The notes under the pieces are model-generated. The model was not told the origin of the DNA. It searched no databases and saw only the letters and a list, made by a program, of their open reading frames with translations. DNA of 64,000 bases from Tannerella serpentiformis (GTDB taxonomy: Bacteria > Bacteroidota > Bacteroidia > Bacteroidales > Tannerellaceae). Shown piece after piece: positions 17,736-26,372 of this stretch. The stretch covers positions 2,949,501 through 3,013,500 of the forward strand of contig NZ_CP028365.1 of NCBI RefSeq assembly GCF_003033925.1, in the 5' to 3' direction. Made by a program: the position numbers and the translations under genes. Every line of letters begins with the position of its first letter. Positions within the stretch are counted from its first letter, which is position 1.

Positions 17736-18887
17736 CTATTTCTGCGCGTTTTTGCGCAGTGCAGCGCGGATCACTTTGGCGCGCTCCGTTTCGGTCTTAG
17801 CCGGCGATGCGGCAGGATCGCCTTTGTAACGGAAGGTGTGCCTTCCCTCGGGGTGCTCTAAGCTCCAGCCGTCCCATTCGCGGAAGGCGTGGTAGCACCA
17901 CGTCCATTTGCGCTCTTCGAAGAGCGATACGACGTCCGTCAGCCAGCGTGCAGACGACGGAAAAGGGGCCCAACGCACGACACTAAACTCGCCGACGAAA
18001 ATGGGCACGTTGTACCGACGCTGGAAGTCGTCTACAACTTCAAGCTCGCGCTCCAGCGCGGCGCGATCCCATTGCTTGCCTTTTATCTTGCCGGGATACT
18101 CCACGCCAAGTGATGCGATGGCTTCGGCTTTTGTCGCCATGTTCACACCTTGATGAGTAAATTTTCCGGGGAGGTAGAAATGCAGACTATACATCACGCG
18201 TTTGTCGGCGAGAGGCTGCAGGTTGCGGTAGTTGTCCGGGCCGTTCCAGGGGCCGGGCTCGTAGATGATCCAGACGTCGCGATCGATGGCGCGAATGGCC
18301 TTGACAATCTCGGGGGCCATGGCCCGCCACTTGTGGGGGACGTGGTCGGTGCCTTGAACCCATTCGGCGGGCTCGTTATAGATGTCGTAGCCGTAGATGA
18401 GGTCGTTGTAGGCGGGGTCTTTGAACTTGTTGGCCACTGCGGTCCAGAAGCGGAGGAAGCCGTCGCGAGTCTGCGGGTTGTCCCAGAAGGCGGGGAATCC
18501 GGGATCGGTGTAGCCGTTGACGGGCGGCTCGTGTAAGTCGAGCACAACCTTTAGGCCGCGGGCTTTGGCCCACTTGAGGCGTTCGTCGATACGGATCAAG
18601 TAGACCGGGAGGGCCTCCCAGATGTTGCGATTGTTCTTCGTGGCATATGCCACCGGGCAAATTTGAAGTCGGATGATGTTCGCGCCCCATGCGGCCACGT
18701 CGTCCAATGTACGTTCGCTCACATCCTCCACGCGGGCTACCATAAAACCGCGTAAGCGGGCTGGTCGCACGGGTTGTTCTGTGCCGGGATTTGGTTTGGG
18801 CTCGGGTTCGGGCGTGTCCTTCTTCCCGCAAGCTGAAAGTGCGCAAATGGCCAGCGCCGTCAGTAGGAATTGTTTTGTAGTTCTCAT
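17736..18887 (-). CDS. Glycoside hydrolase family 5 (cellulase-like) lipoprotein
   Basis: 383 aa. The lipoprotein signal peptide ends in ALSAC, followed by a Pro/Glu linker (KKDTPEPEPKPNPG) and a (beta/alpha)8 GH5 domain. Signature: GLKVVLDLHEPP, then YDIYNEPAEW with the catalytic acid/base Glu, and PIFVGEFSVVRW with the nucleophile Glu. The family hydrolyses beta-glucans or mannans; a surface or periplasmic exo-acting role on host or dietary glycan fits, exact substrate unknown. The ATG giving the signal peptide was chosen over an in-frame start 180 bp upstream. Confidence 0.9.
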   Translation of the reverse strand: MRTTKQFLLTALAICALSACGKKDTPEPEPKPNPGTEQPVRPARLRGFMVARVEDVSERTLDDVAAWGANIIRLQICPVAYATKNNRNIWEALPVYLIRIDERLKWAKARGLKVVLDLHEPPVNGYTDPGFPAFWDNPQTRDGFLRFWTAVANKFKDPAYNDLIYGYDIYNEPAEWVQGTDHVPHKWRAMAPEIVKAIRAIDRDVWIIYEPGPWNGPDNYRNLQPLADKRVMYSLHFYLPGKFTHQGVNMATKAEAIASLGVEYPGKIKGKQWDRAALERELEVVDDFQRRYNVPIFVGEFSVVRWAPFPSSARWLTDVVSLFEERKWTWCYHAFREWDGWSLEHPEGRHTFRYKGDPAASPAKTETERAKVIRAALRKNAQK

Positions 18888-19163
18888 TTCAATAAGGGTT
18901 AGGAATGAATGATTTCGTCGAAAGTGCTTTAGTGAACCTTCGACGGAATGAAAACGCACAATGCGACGAAATTGTTCGGGTGTTCGGGATTGTTTGAAGT
19001 TTATTCCGGAGGGGATCCTCGTCCGTTTCATCTCCTCCCATCGCACGCAACGTCTATCGTCTGACAAAAAGAGCGGTCAAAAACATCCTCAGGATGCGCT
19101 CCGCAGTAAGCCTCTAAACAATTTTCAGAATAGGCCGTCACCCTGCCGATTGGGCGATTCCCG

Positions 19164-19607
19164 TTATTCTCTGAGCAGCTCAAGGCGCCCAGTGAGCAGT
19201 TGCGAATTGCGTTTGCCATCAGGGCCCGTAAATGTCAGAAAGACGGTCACCGTTTTTTCTTTGAAGTCGATCACTTGGCTCGCAGTCGTGCCGTCGTTTT
19301 CTATCCAGTTCACGAAGAAGCGGCTGTTGTCGATGCGTCGTTGAACCATTGTGTTGCGCTCTTCTGCCACGCTACCGTTCACGGTGGTTTTCCTGTGCAG
19401 CGTCGTATCATTCAGATATTGTACTTCAGCCTTCATCCCTCCGTCATAGAGCAACTGGACGCGTTGTCCGATCAGCTCGTACGTCGGTTCAGCTTGAGCC
19501 GCTTCAACGTTTTCAGAGGAGAGCAGTTTTTTCCGCTTGGCGTTGTTGCTTGCGACAAAGAAGAGGCCGCATAGGGCTAACGCAATCCTAACTGTTTTCT
19601 TTTTCAT
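19164..19607 (-). CDS. MoaF-like domain exported protein
   Basis: 147 aa with an N-terminal hydrophobic signal segment (about residues 6-19). The body (YELIGQRVQLLYDGGMKAEVQYL ... RFFVNWIENDGTTASQVIDF) resembles the small lipocalin-like MoaF-related domain found in Bacteroidales. No catalytic residues can be assigned and the function is unknown. Monocistronic, with a TACCTTTG element 31 bp upstream. The 276 bp downstream, before the GH5 gene, contain an inverted repeat CGTCGAA/TTCGACG near 18916-18946 and no gene that I can see. Confidence 0.6.
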   Translation of the reverse strand: MKKKTVRIALALCGLFFVASNNAKRKKLLSSENVEAAQAEPTYELIGQRVQLLYDGGMKAEVQYLNDTTLHRKTTVNGSVAEERNTMVQRRIDNSRFFVNWIENDGTTASQVIDFKEKTVTVFLTFTGPDGKRNSQLLTGRLELLRE

Positions 19608-19637
19608 TGCCTGATCACTTTAATGTTTAATCACCGG

Positions 19638-19645
19638 CAAAGGTA
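19638..19645 (-). promoter_or_regulatory. -7 promoter element for the MoaF-like gene
   Basis: TACCTTTG on the minus strand, 31 bp upstream of the start, matching TAnnTTTG. Confidence 0.5.
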
Positions 19646-19688
19646 CCCCCGGCAGCGCAGCTTTTCGCATGACCCTTTCAATAAGTAG

Positions 19689-19835
19689 TCCTTGAAAAGC
19701 GTGATTCTCCTCATTCGACTCAAAATAGTTCATCCGGAGAGCGTGCTCCCCAAATCTTTGTTCAAAATGATCCATCCGGAGAGCGTGCTCCCCGATTCTT
19801 GGTTCAAGGAGATCCCCCGGAGAGGGGCCTTCGAG
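19689..19835. repeat. Short array, 41-42-bp unit, 3-4 copies
   Basis: CATCCGGAGAGCGTGCTCCC occurs at 19731 and again at 19773 (42 bp). A diverged copy precedes it in phase at 19689 (TTGAAAAGCGTGATTCTCC, then TCAAAAT), and a fourth unit follows at ~19814 whose core is CCCC-GGAGA-GGGG. The core is an imperfect palindrome in the main copies and a different, perfect one in the last. It lies between the MoaF-like gene and DUF1460. Confidence 0.8.
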
Positions 19836-19868
19836 AAAAAAACGCAGAGAATAAGCCGCTGAGCGTAC

Positions 19869-20732
19869 CTAATCCACGGGCCTAACGACCATGATACCTA
19901 TCGTGCGCGGGTTACGGGCGGCGTAGGCGTGGAGGGAGGTCGGCTCGACGATGACACGTCCGGCGGAGGAGGAGGCGTGAACGAACGTTACCGTACGCCC
20001 GCGTCTGCAAATGATGCCGACGTGCGAGATGTCTAAGCCAGGGACGTTGGTCACGAAGCAGACGATGTCGCCGTCGCGCAGGTAGCCGGCGGCAGAGGGG
20101 ATGGCGGCCGTCGGGAGGAGGGCATAACCGGTGCGGGCGGAGATCTCGGCCTCCTTGACGCGCAGCAGGTTGACGCGCGTGGGGTGGGAGCGTAGCGCCG
20201 CGTAACGGTCGGGGTGAGTGGACATGAAGGAGAGCCGCGGCTGATAGGGGCGGCCGCCGATCTCGGCGGTGACGTCGCGCACGAGTCCGCGGCGGGCGTT
20301 TTCGTAGATCCAGTCGGTGAAGTAGTGCAGGCGGTCGGTATAGTCGGTGATGACGGCCGTGCGGTAACGTAGGCGGGAGAGTTCGCGGAGGTAAACGTCA
20401 AACGTCGGCGTGGGACTTTGGGCGGTGCGGGCTAAGGCGACGGCCGACTCGACGAGCGTGGTGCAATCCCATTCGCGGAGGTTGATCACTAAGCGTTCCG
20501 GCTCCCGTTCGAGCGTGGAGGCGACGTAGGGACGGCCGACGAAGTATCGCGCGGCGGCGAGTGTGGCGTCGCCGACGGGGCGCGGGCTGGTGACAGATCG
20601 GAGTGTCCCCATGCAGCCGTTGAAGGCGGTCATATCTTCCACGGAAAACGTCAAGTTTCCCGACCAATCGTCTGCCGAACTCGACGCGATCGCCCACCAG
20701 GCGCAGAGCAAGATGCTGATCACACGTTTCAT
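19869..20732 (-). CDS. DUF1460 cell-wall amidase-like protein (NlpC/P60 superfamily)
   Basis: 287 aa with a signal peptide (ILLCAWWAIASSSA). The papain-like NlpC/P60 features are EWDCTTLVESAVA with the catalytic Cys, DISHVGIIC with the His, and FVHASSSAGRV. DUF1460 proteins resemble N-acetylmuramoyl-L-alanine amidases or endopeptidases acting on peptidoglycan fragments in the periplasm; the exact bond is not known. The start overlaps the uvrB stop by 4 bp, so it is probably translated with uvrB, an unexpected functional pairing. Confidence 0.85.
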   Translation of the reverse strand: MKRVISILLCAWWAIASSSADDWSGNLTFSVEDMTAFNGCMGTLRSVTSPRPVGDATLAAARYFVGRPYVASTLEREPERLVINLREWDCTTLVESAVALARTAQSPTPTFDVYLRELSRLRYRTAVITDYTDRLHYFTDWIYENARRGLVRDVTAEIGGRPYQPRLSFMSTHPDRYAALRSHPTRVNLLRVKEAEISARTGYALLPTAAIPSAAGYLRDGDIVCFVTNVPGLDISHVGIICRRGRTVTFVHASSSAGRVIVEPTSLHAYAARNPRTIGIMVVRPVD

Positions 20733-22789
20733 CGCCGACCCTCCTTCGGTTGCGGTTCGTCGTCCTTCGGTTTTCCGTCGAGCAGCTCCTGGAGCTTCAG
20801 CATTTCGTCGCGGTATTGGGCTGCCTCGATGAACTCCAGTTTGCGAGCCGCCTCCGTCATCCGACGGCGCGCGCGTTCGATGGCCTTTTCAAGTTGTGGA
20901 CGCGTCATGTAGCTCACTACCGGCTCGGCAACGAGCGAGGGTTCGGGCTCGGTGTAGGCGTAGGGCACGGCGGATGCTTGTGCGCGATCGCCCAGCACGG
21001 AGGCGGAGCTCTGTTTGATGGCGGTGCGGGGGGTGATGCCGTGTGCGCGGTTGTAATTGAGCTGTTTTTCGCGTCGGCGATTCGTTTCGTCGATCGTCAT
21101 GCGCATGCTGTCGGTGATCTTGTCGGCATAGAAGATCACGCGGCCGTTGAGGTTACGGGCCGCGCGCCCGGCCGTCTGCGTGAGCGAGCGGTGGGAGCGG
21201 AGGAAGCCCTCTTTGTCTGCGTCGATGACGGCCACGAGCGAGACCTCCGGCAGGTCGAGGCCCTCGCGGAGGAGGTTGACGCCGATGAGCACGTCGAACT
21301 CTCCGCTGCGGAGGTCGTCCATGATGCGGATGCGCTCGAGCGTGTCGACGTCGCTATGGATATAGTTGCAGCGCACGTTCATGCGCTTGAGATAGTCCGT
21401 TAATTCTTCGGCCATGCGCTTGGTGAGGGTCGTGACGAGCACGCGTTCGTTGACCTCCGTCCGTTGCGAGATCTCCTCCATCAGGTCGTCGATCTGGTTT
21501 TGGCTCGGGCGGACCTCGATGACCGGGTCGGGCAGGCCCGTCGGGCGGATCACCTGCTCCACGACGATGCCGCCGCTCTTGGCCAGCTCGTACTCGGCCG
21601 GAGTGGCGCTGACGTAGACGGCTTGCGGCGTGAGGGACTCAAATTCGTCGAACGTTTGCGGCCTGTTGTCGAGTGCGGCCGGCAGTCTGAAGCCGTATTC
21701 GACGAGCGTCTCCTTGCGCGAGCGGTCGCCGCCATACATGGCGCGAATCTGCGGTACAGTGACATGGCTTTCGTCGATGACGAGCAGAAAGTCCTTCGGA
21801 AAATAGTCCAGCAAACAAAATGGGCGCTCACCCGGTTGGCGTCCGTCCAGGTAACGCGAATAGTTTTCGATGCCCGCGCAGTGGCCCAGCTCCTGAATCA
21901 TCTCCAGATCGTACGTGACGCGCTCCTCGAGACGCTTGGCCTCGAAGGGTTTGCCCATCTCCTGCAGCTGCTGCACGCGTTCGCCGAGGTCGAGGCGAAT
22001 CTGCCCGAGCGCCGAGTGGATGCGCTCTTGGGTGGTGACGAAGAGGTTGGTGGGATAGATCTGAAGCGTGTCTTGTTCGTCATACTCGCGCCCGTCGACA
22101 GGGTTAAATGAGGAGATGCGCTCGACCTCGTCGCCCCAGAACTCGATGCGGTATGCCATTCCGTCATAGCCCTCGATGGCGGGGAAGATGTCGACCGTGT
22201 CGCCATTGACCCGGAAGCTGCCGGAGTTGAATTCTACTTTATTATTGACGTAGAGCGCGTCTACGAAGCGGCGGAGCAACTTGTCGCGGGCGATGCGCAT
22301 GCCGCGCTCCACGTGCACGACTTGCTCTTCGAAGGCCCGCGGGTCGGCCATGCCATAAAGGCAGGAGACGGACGAGACGACCAGCACGTCGCGACGCCCG
22401 GAGAGGAGCGAAGCCGTGGCGCGCAGGCGAAGCTTGTCGATTTCTTGATTGATGGCCATATCCTTCTCGATGTACGTATCGGTGGTGGGCAGGTAAGCCT
22501 CGGGCTGATAGTAGTCGTAGTAGGAAACGAAGTACTCGACGGCGTTCTGCGGGAAGAAGGACTTGAATTCGCTGTAGAGTTGGGCGGCCAGCGTCTTGTT
22601 GTGACTCAAAACGAGCGTGGGTTTGCGGACCCGCTCCACGACGTTTGCGATGGTGAACGTTTTGCCGGAGCCGGTGACGCCGAGAAGGGTCTGATACGGC
22701 ACGCCGCTCTCGATGCCCCGCGATAGGGCATCGATGGCCTCGGGTTGGTCGCCCGTCGGCCGGTATGAAGAGACGAGTTTGAAATCCAT
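20729..22789 (-). CDS. uvrB: Excinuclease ABC subunit B
   Basis: 686 aa, full length. Walker A GVTGSGKT at residues ~37-44; the beta-hairpin region YYDYYQPEAYLPTTDTY that separates DNA strands; helicase motifs including DESHVTVPQ and VSATPAEYE; LLREGLDLPEVSLVA and TAGRAARN near the end; and a C-terminal UVR domain (RPQLEKAIERARRRM) for UvrC contact. It verifies DNA damage handed over by UvrA in nucleotide excision repair. The ATG at 22789 (MDFKLVSSYRPTGDQP) matches the family start; an in-frame start 156 bp upstream adds unrelated residues. Confidence 0.97.
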   Translation of the reverse strand: MDFKLVSSYRPTGDQPEAIDALSRGIESGVPYQTLLGVTGSGKTFTIANVVERVRKPTLVLSHNKTLAAQLYSEFKSFFPQNAVEYFVSYYDYYQPEAYLPTTDTYIEKDMAINQEIDKLRLRATASLLSGRRDVLVVSSVSCLYGMADPRAFEEQVVHVERGMRIARDKLLRRFVDALYVNNKVEFNSGSFRVNGDTVDIFPAIEGYDGMAYRIEFWGDEVERISSFNPVDGREYDEQDTLQIYPTNLFVTTQERIHSALGQIRLDLGERVQQLQEMGKPFEAKRLEERVTYDLEMIQELGHCAGIENYSRYLDGRQPGERPFCLLDYFPKDFLLVIDESHVTVPQIRAMYGGDRSRKETLVEYGFRLPAALDNRPQTFDEFESLTPQAVYVSATPAEYELAKSGGIVVEQVIRPTGLPDPVIEVRPSQNQIDDLMEEISQRTEVNERVLVTTLTKRMAEELTDYLKRMNVRCNYIHSDVDTLERIRIMDDLRSGEFDVLIGVNLLREGLDLPEVSLVAVIDADKEGFLRSHRSLTQTAGRAARNLNGRVIFYADKITDSMRMTIDETNRRREKQLNYNRAHGITPRTAIKQSSASVLGDRAQASAVPYAYTEPEPSLVAEPVVSYMTRPQLEKAIERARRRMTEAARKLEFIEAAQYRDEMLKLQELLDGKPKDDEPQPKEGRR

Positions 22790-22816
22790 AAGGGGAAAGG
22801 GGGAGGGAAAATGAAA

Positions 22817-22843
22817 GTAGGGGCGAACGCCATTCGCCCCTAC
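22817..22843. other. GTAGGGGCGAA hairpin upstream of uvrB
   Basis: GTAGGGGCGAA-cgcca-TTCGCCCCTAC, a perfect 11-bp stem between the DUF6261 gene and uvrB, related to the hairpin at 17690-17720. It is followed at 22851-22885 by CGGCtgcgGCCG and an AAATTTGTCGGGTAT segment related to that at 14121-14152. Both parts look like dispersed intergenic elements; the first may act as a terminator. Confidence 0.65.
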
Positions 22844-22886
22844 CCGGATAGACGGCTGCGGCCGCCAGTAAAATTTGTCGGGTATC

Positions 22887-23774
22887 TTATTCCTCGGGCA
22901 GCGTAATGTCGGGATTACCGTCGCCGCCCGGCTTTGGTTTCTCACCGCCCGGTTTAGGCGGCTGAGGCGTCTCCGGCTGCTTCGGATCCTTCGGCTGCTC
23001 AGGTTGCTTCGGTTCCTTGGGTTGTTTCGGCTCCTTAGGCTCCTTCGGAGTCTTGGGCTGCTTAGGGTCAGACGGCTTCTTGGTCTCCGGGCGCTCGGCC
23101 AGGACGGCTTTCTTCATCTCGGTATTGATCATGTCAATGATCGACTTGTATGCCGCCTCGCCACCGAGCGTTGCCAGCGCGTTGATGACGTTCGTGAGCT
23201 TCTTGAACTCGTCGTACACCGCGTCGCGTTTCTCTTTCACGGCGCCCGGATCAAGCATGGACTCGTGCTTAACCTGCCGGCCATACATGACGCTGAATGC
23301 GTCGTTCGCCTCCTTGAGCACGCTGACCCACTTATCGGCGCCAATCAGGGCAAGCTTCGCTTTGATGTCGGCCGGCTCAAAGTCTTGCAGGAGGTTTTTG
23401 ATGAGGGCCGTCTCTTCACGATTCGGCTTGTTCTGCGGCAAACTCCCGTACTTACGATAGATCTGAAGCAGCTCCTTAGCCGCCTTGGCCTTGTCTGCTT
23501 CGGGATAATCGGAGAAGAGACGCAGGTGTGTAGAGAGCCGCCCCATGGCCCTGTCACGCCGATCGTCGAGTTCGTACAGATCTTTCGACAGCCCACTGCT
23601 ACGCATCGGCTGGATGAGCTTATCGAAATCGTTGAACTTGTCAGTGAAGACCTTAACTGGATCCTTCAACTTCAAAGTTTCCAAGTCTTCCTGATTCAAA
23701 TAGGTGATTACGTTGTCCATTATCTGATAGAAATTCAGCATGCGGACCCTTGTCAAATTGGTGTTATCGATCAT
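22887..23774 (-). CDS. DUF6261 protein with Lys-Pro-rich repetitive tail
   Basis: 295 aa, no signal peptide. The N-terminal ~220 residues match the helical DUF6261 pattern (LTRVRMLNFYQIMDNVITYL start; ANDAFSVMYGR; DPGAVKEKRDAVYDEFKKLTNVINAL). The family is common in Bacteroidales, of unknown function, and often multicopy. The last ~65 residues are low-complexity repeats of KEPKQP and PKDPKQPE followed by PKPGGEKPKPGG, an extended, basic, proline-rich tail that could contact a surface or nucleic acid. It starts 63 bp from a 41-bp palindrome array on the side of its promoter. Confidence 0.72.
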   Translation of the reverse strand: MIDNTNLTRVRMLNFYQIMDNVITYLNQEDLETLKLKDPVKVFTDKFNDFDKLIQPMRSSGLSKDLYELDDRRDRAMGRLSTHLRLFSDYPEADKAKAAKELLQIYRKYGSLPQNKPNREETALIKNLLQDFEPADIKAKLALIGADKWVSVLKEANDAFSVMYGRQVKHESMLDPGAVKEKRDAVYDEFKKLTNVINALATLGGEAAYKSIIDMINTEMKKAVLAERPETKKPSDPKQPKTPKEPKEPKQPKEPKQPEQPKDPKQPETPQPPKPGGEKPKPGGDGNPDITLPEE

Positions 23775-23836
23775 ATGAATATTGAATTATAGCTGCATAA
23801 GAGGTTGTGCGTGAAAGCAAGCCTTGCAATGTGCTT

Positions 23837-24263
23837 CAGAATCTGATTCCGAAGGATTGCAGACCGTTGCAAAGGCTCAGAATCCGATTCCGAAGGATTG
23901 CAGGCCGTTGCAAAGGCTCAGAATCCGATTCTGGAAGATTGCAGACCGTTGCAAAGGCTCAGAATCCGATTCTGGAAGATTGCAGACCCTTGCAAAGGCT
24001 CAGAATCCGATTCTGGAAGATTGCAGACCCTTGCAAAGGCTCAGAATCTGATTCTGGAGGATTGCAGACCGTTGCAAAGGCTCAGAATCAGATTCTGGAG
24101 GATTGCAGACCGTTGCAAAGGCTCAGAATCTGATTCTGGAAGATTGCAGACCCTTGCAAAGGCTCAGAATCTGATTCTGGAGGATTGCAGACCGTTGCAA
24201 AGGCTCAGAATCTGATTCTGGAGGATTGCAGACCGTTGCAACGCGTCCAAAACCCGGTTTTGG
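23837..24263. repeat. Tandem array, 41-bp unit, 11 copies
   Basis: CAGAATCnGATTC(T/C)G recurs at 23837, 23878, 23919, 23960, 24001, 24042, 24083, 24124, 24165 and 24206. Each unit holds a 7+1+7 palindrome (CAGAATC-T-GATTCTG) and a second weak dyad (TTGCA-gaccgt-TGCAA). At 24247, exactly 41 bp on, the last unit has the different perfect palindrome CCAAAACC-C-GGTTTTGG. It occupies most of the divergent region between the DUF6261 gene and the RloA-like gene; the remaining ~150 bp before RloA hold only its promoter element. Confidence 0.96.
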
Positions 24264-24382
24264 AGAAAAATCAAATCAAACAACGCGCTCCGGAGGGCAT
24301 CTTTCCGCCCGAGCCGGCGGCGAATGTAGAAAGATTCGTGAACCGGCCGCCCCTTGTATGCGTTCAGTCCCCCGCCCCGGCC

Positions 24383-24390
24383 TATTTTTG
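24383..24390 (+). promoter_or_regulatory. -7 promoter element for the rloAB operon
   Basis: TATTTTTG matches TAnnTTTG, 25 bp upstream of the ATG of the RloA-like gene. Confidence 0.55.
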
Positions 24391-24414
24391 CCGCCAAGTA
24401 AAAGCAGTAGACCC

Positions 24415-25737
24415 ATGATTCTCAATTTCAGCATACAGAACTTCGGTTCGATTAAAGACAAGCAGACGCTTTCGTTCGAGGCCGATAAGTCCGACCACCT
24501 CGAAGAGGCGTACGTCACCCGTTGCGGAGGCCGACGAATACTCAAGCTGGCCCTCCTCTACGGAGCCAACGCCTCGGGTAAAACGACGGTGCTCAAAGCG
24601 CTCGACTTCCTCCGGAAGTTGGTAGTCGAACCCAAAAGCAAGAAGACAGAGCGCCTGGACTTCGAACCCTACCTCTTCGATCCCGACACCCCGAAACAGC
24701 CCACCGTCCTCTCCATCGAATTTATCCGTAACGAGGTGCGGTACGCCTACCGGGTGGAGTTCACGCAGGAGGCCGTCGTGGCCGAGGAACTCTATGCCTA
24801 TTATACCTCCAACAAAGCCCGCATCTACCAACGGACGACGGACCTCGAGCGGCAATTTGTCGAAATCAAATTCGGCAGCAAGATGACGAAAAGCAAAGCC
24901 GTGAAGCAGAGTCTTACTGCAAACACATTATGGAACAACACGGTGCTGGGGGGGTATCTGAAAACCAACGTCGACTCCAAAGAGCTGCAAGAGGTGGTGG
25001 ACTGGTTCAAGCTTTACCTAAAGCGCATGGTGCAGCCGCAAACCTCTTTCGAAGATCTCATCTTATTTCAGATGGAAGACGGGGAGATCCTCTCGTCGGA
25101 TATGATCCCTATTCTACAACAAGCAGACCTGCATATCTCTGATATTGTCATCCAAAGTCGAGAAATAGTGGATAGACAGGAGGTTGAGGATTTCCTGTCA
25201 TTAATCAATGATCATCATTCTGTGATGTCTAAGGGGGATGTAATAGAGTTTAGAGAAGAAGCAAAAGCGGTCATTAAAAAGGTCATGCTCGAGCATACCG
25301 TAAACGGCGAGAAATATCAGTTGCCATTGGCTGAAGAGTCGCGCGGAACAAAGCGGTATTATGATTTTGCTGGCTTGCTGGCCCTCTTTATCAAAGACCC
25401 GCGTGCCATGCTCATCGACGAATTAGAATCTTCACTACACCCCGATCTCTATCGGCATTTCATCGTCTCCTACCTGCTCAACACGAAGGATTCACAGATC
25501 CTCGCCACGACGCACAATCGGGAGCTGCTGGACGACCGCGACCTCTTCCGAAACGATGCCATTTGGTTTACGGATAAGTCTAACGCCGATGCTACCGAAC
25601 TCTATTCGCTGGCCGACTTCGACCGTTCGGTAATTGGAAAAAAGACCAACGTGCTGAACGCCTACAAAAGCGGCAAACTGAGCGGCACGCCAATCCTCGG
25701 TGACACGCATATCGATTTGAATCATGGGAAGAATTAA
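24415..25737 (+). CDS. RloA / AbiLi-like AAA ATPase (defence)
   Basis: 440 aa ABC/SMC-type ATPase of the AAA_15/AAA_21 group. The opening MILNFSIQNFGSIKDKQTLSF is typical of RecF/OLD-like ATPases; Walker A is GANASGKTT (~50-58); Walker B is AMLIDELESSLHP (~330-342), followed by a switch-like ILATTHNRELL. It overlaps the RloB-like gene by 14 bp. An AAA ATPase followed by an RloB protein is the layout of RloAB and of lactococcal AbiL, phage-defence modules; sensing and ATP hydrolysis by this subunit is inferred. The ATG was chosen because family similarity begins there; in-frame upstream codons belong to the repeat array. Confidence 0.85.
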   Translation: MILNFSIQNFGSIKDKQTLSFEADKSDHLEEAYVTRCGGRRILKLALLYGANASGKTTVLKALDFLRKLVVEPKSKKTERLDFEPYLFDPDTPKQPTVLSIEFIRNEVRYAYRVEFTQEAVVAEELYAYYTSNKARIYQRTTDLERQFVEIKFGSKMTKSKAVKQSLTANTLWNNTVLGGYLKTNVDSKELQEVVDWFKLYLKRMVQPQTSFEDLILFQMEDGEILSSDMIPILQQADLHISDIVIQSREIVDRQEVEDFLSLINDHHSVMSKGDVIEFREEAKAVIKKVMLEHTVNGEKYQLPLAEESRGTKRYYDFAGLLALFIKDPRAMLIDELESSLHPDLYRHFIVSYLLNTKDSQILATTHNRELLDDRDLFRNDAIWFTDKSNADATELYSLADFDRSVIGKKTNVLNAYKSGKLSGTPILGDTHIDLNHGKN

Positions 25738-26362
25738 GCGAAAAACGAATCCGGCGTTTGCCATCGTGGCCGACGGGGAGACAGAGATCTGGTACCTGCA
25801 AATGATGAAGCAGAATGAGCGGCAGGTGCGCCTCACCATCAAGCCAGAACTCCCTAAGAAGAAGCGTATCGAAGACCAATGCGAGCTTGTTTGTAAGCTG
25901 GCCCAAGGGGAGTACGATAAGGTCTTTTGGATCGTCGACTTGGACCAGATCACAAAGGAGCAGCGAGAAGCAACCGGGGGTAAAAAAGACCCGATGCGGA
26001 CGTTTATCGAATGCCGAGAGAAAGTGCTTCATGGTAAGAAATACGCGAAGCGGGTCCGGGTGATCGTGAATAACCCCTGCCTTGAGTTCTGGTTCCTGCT
26101 TCATTACACACATACGGACAAATCTTTCGGGGGCTACGAGGAATTGGCAAAAGCACTGAAGAAGCACATGAAAGACTACAATAAGTCGGAAGGCTATTTC
26201 AAGCAGAAAAACAATGACATCTATTTGAAGCTAAAGCCGCGCTTAAAGAAGGCCATGGAGCATTCCGATCGCCTCGGCTCATTTGAGCCGAAAGATTCTT
26301 CGAGAGCGGTAAGCGAAATGCCGCAATTCTTCCGAACCGAAGAGTTGAACGGGCTCTTTTGA
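25724..26362 (+). CDS. RloB / AbiLii-like TOPRIM-type effector
   Basis: 212 aa. TOPRIM-like acidic motifs: IVADGETEIWY (GETE at 18-21) and FWIVDLDQI (D-x-D at 72-74), then VNNPCLEFWFLLHY, the RloB signature. RloB proteins pair with RloA ATPases and resemble nuclease subunits of OLD/PARIS-type systems; nucleic-acid cleavage upon infection is inferred from those relatives. The 14-bp overlap with the ATPase argues for balanced expression of the pair. Confidence 0.86.
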   Translation: MGRIKRKTNPAFAIVADGETEIWYLQMMKQNERQVRLTIKPELPKKKRIEDQCELVCKLAQGEYDKVFWIVDLDQITKEQREATGGKKDPMRTFIECREKVLHGKKYAKRVRVIVNNPCLEFWFLLHYTHTDKSFGGYEELAKALKKHMKDYNKSEGYFKQKNNDIYLKLKPRLKKAMEHSDRLGSFEPKDSSRAVSEMPQFFRTEELNGLF

Positions 26363-26372
26363 GGTGTTCCCC

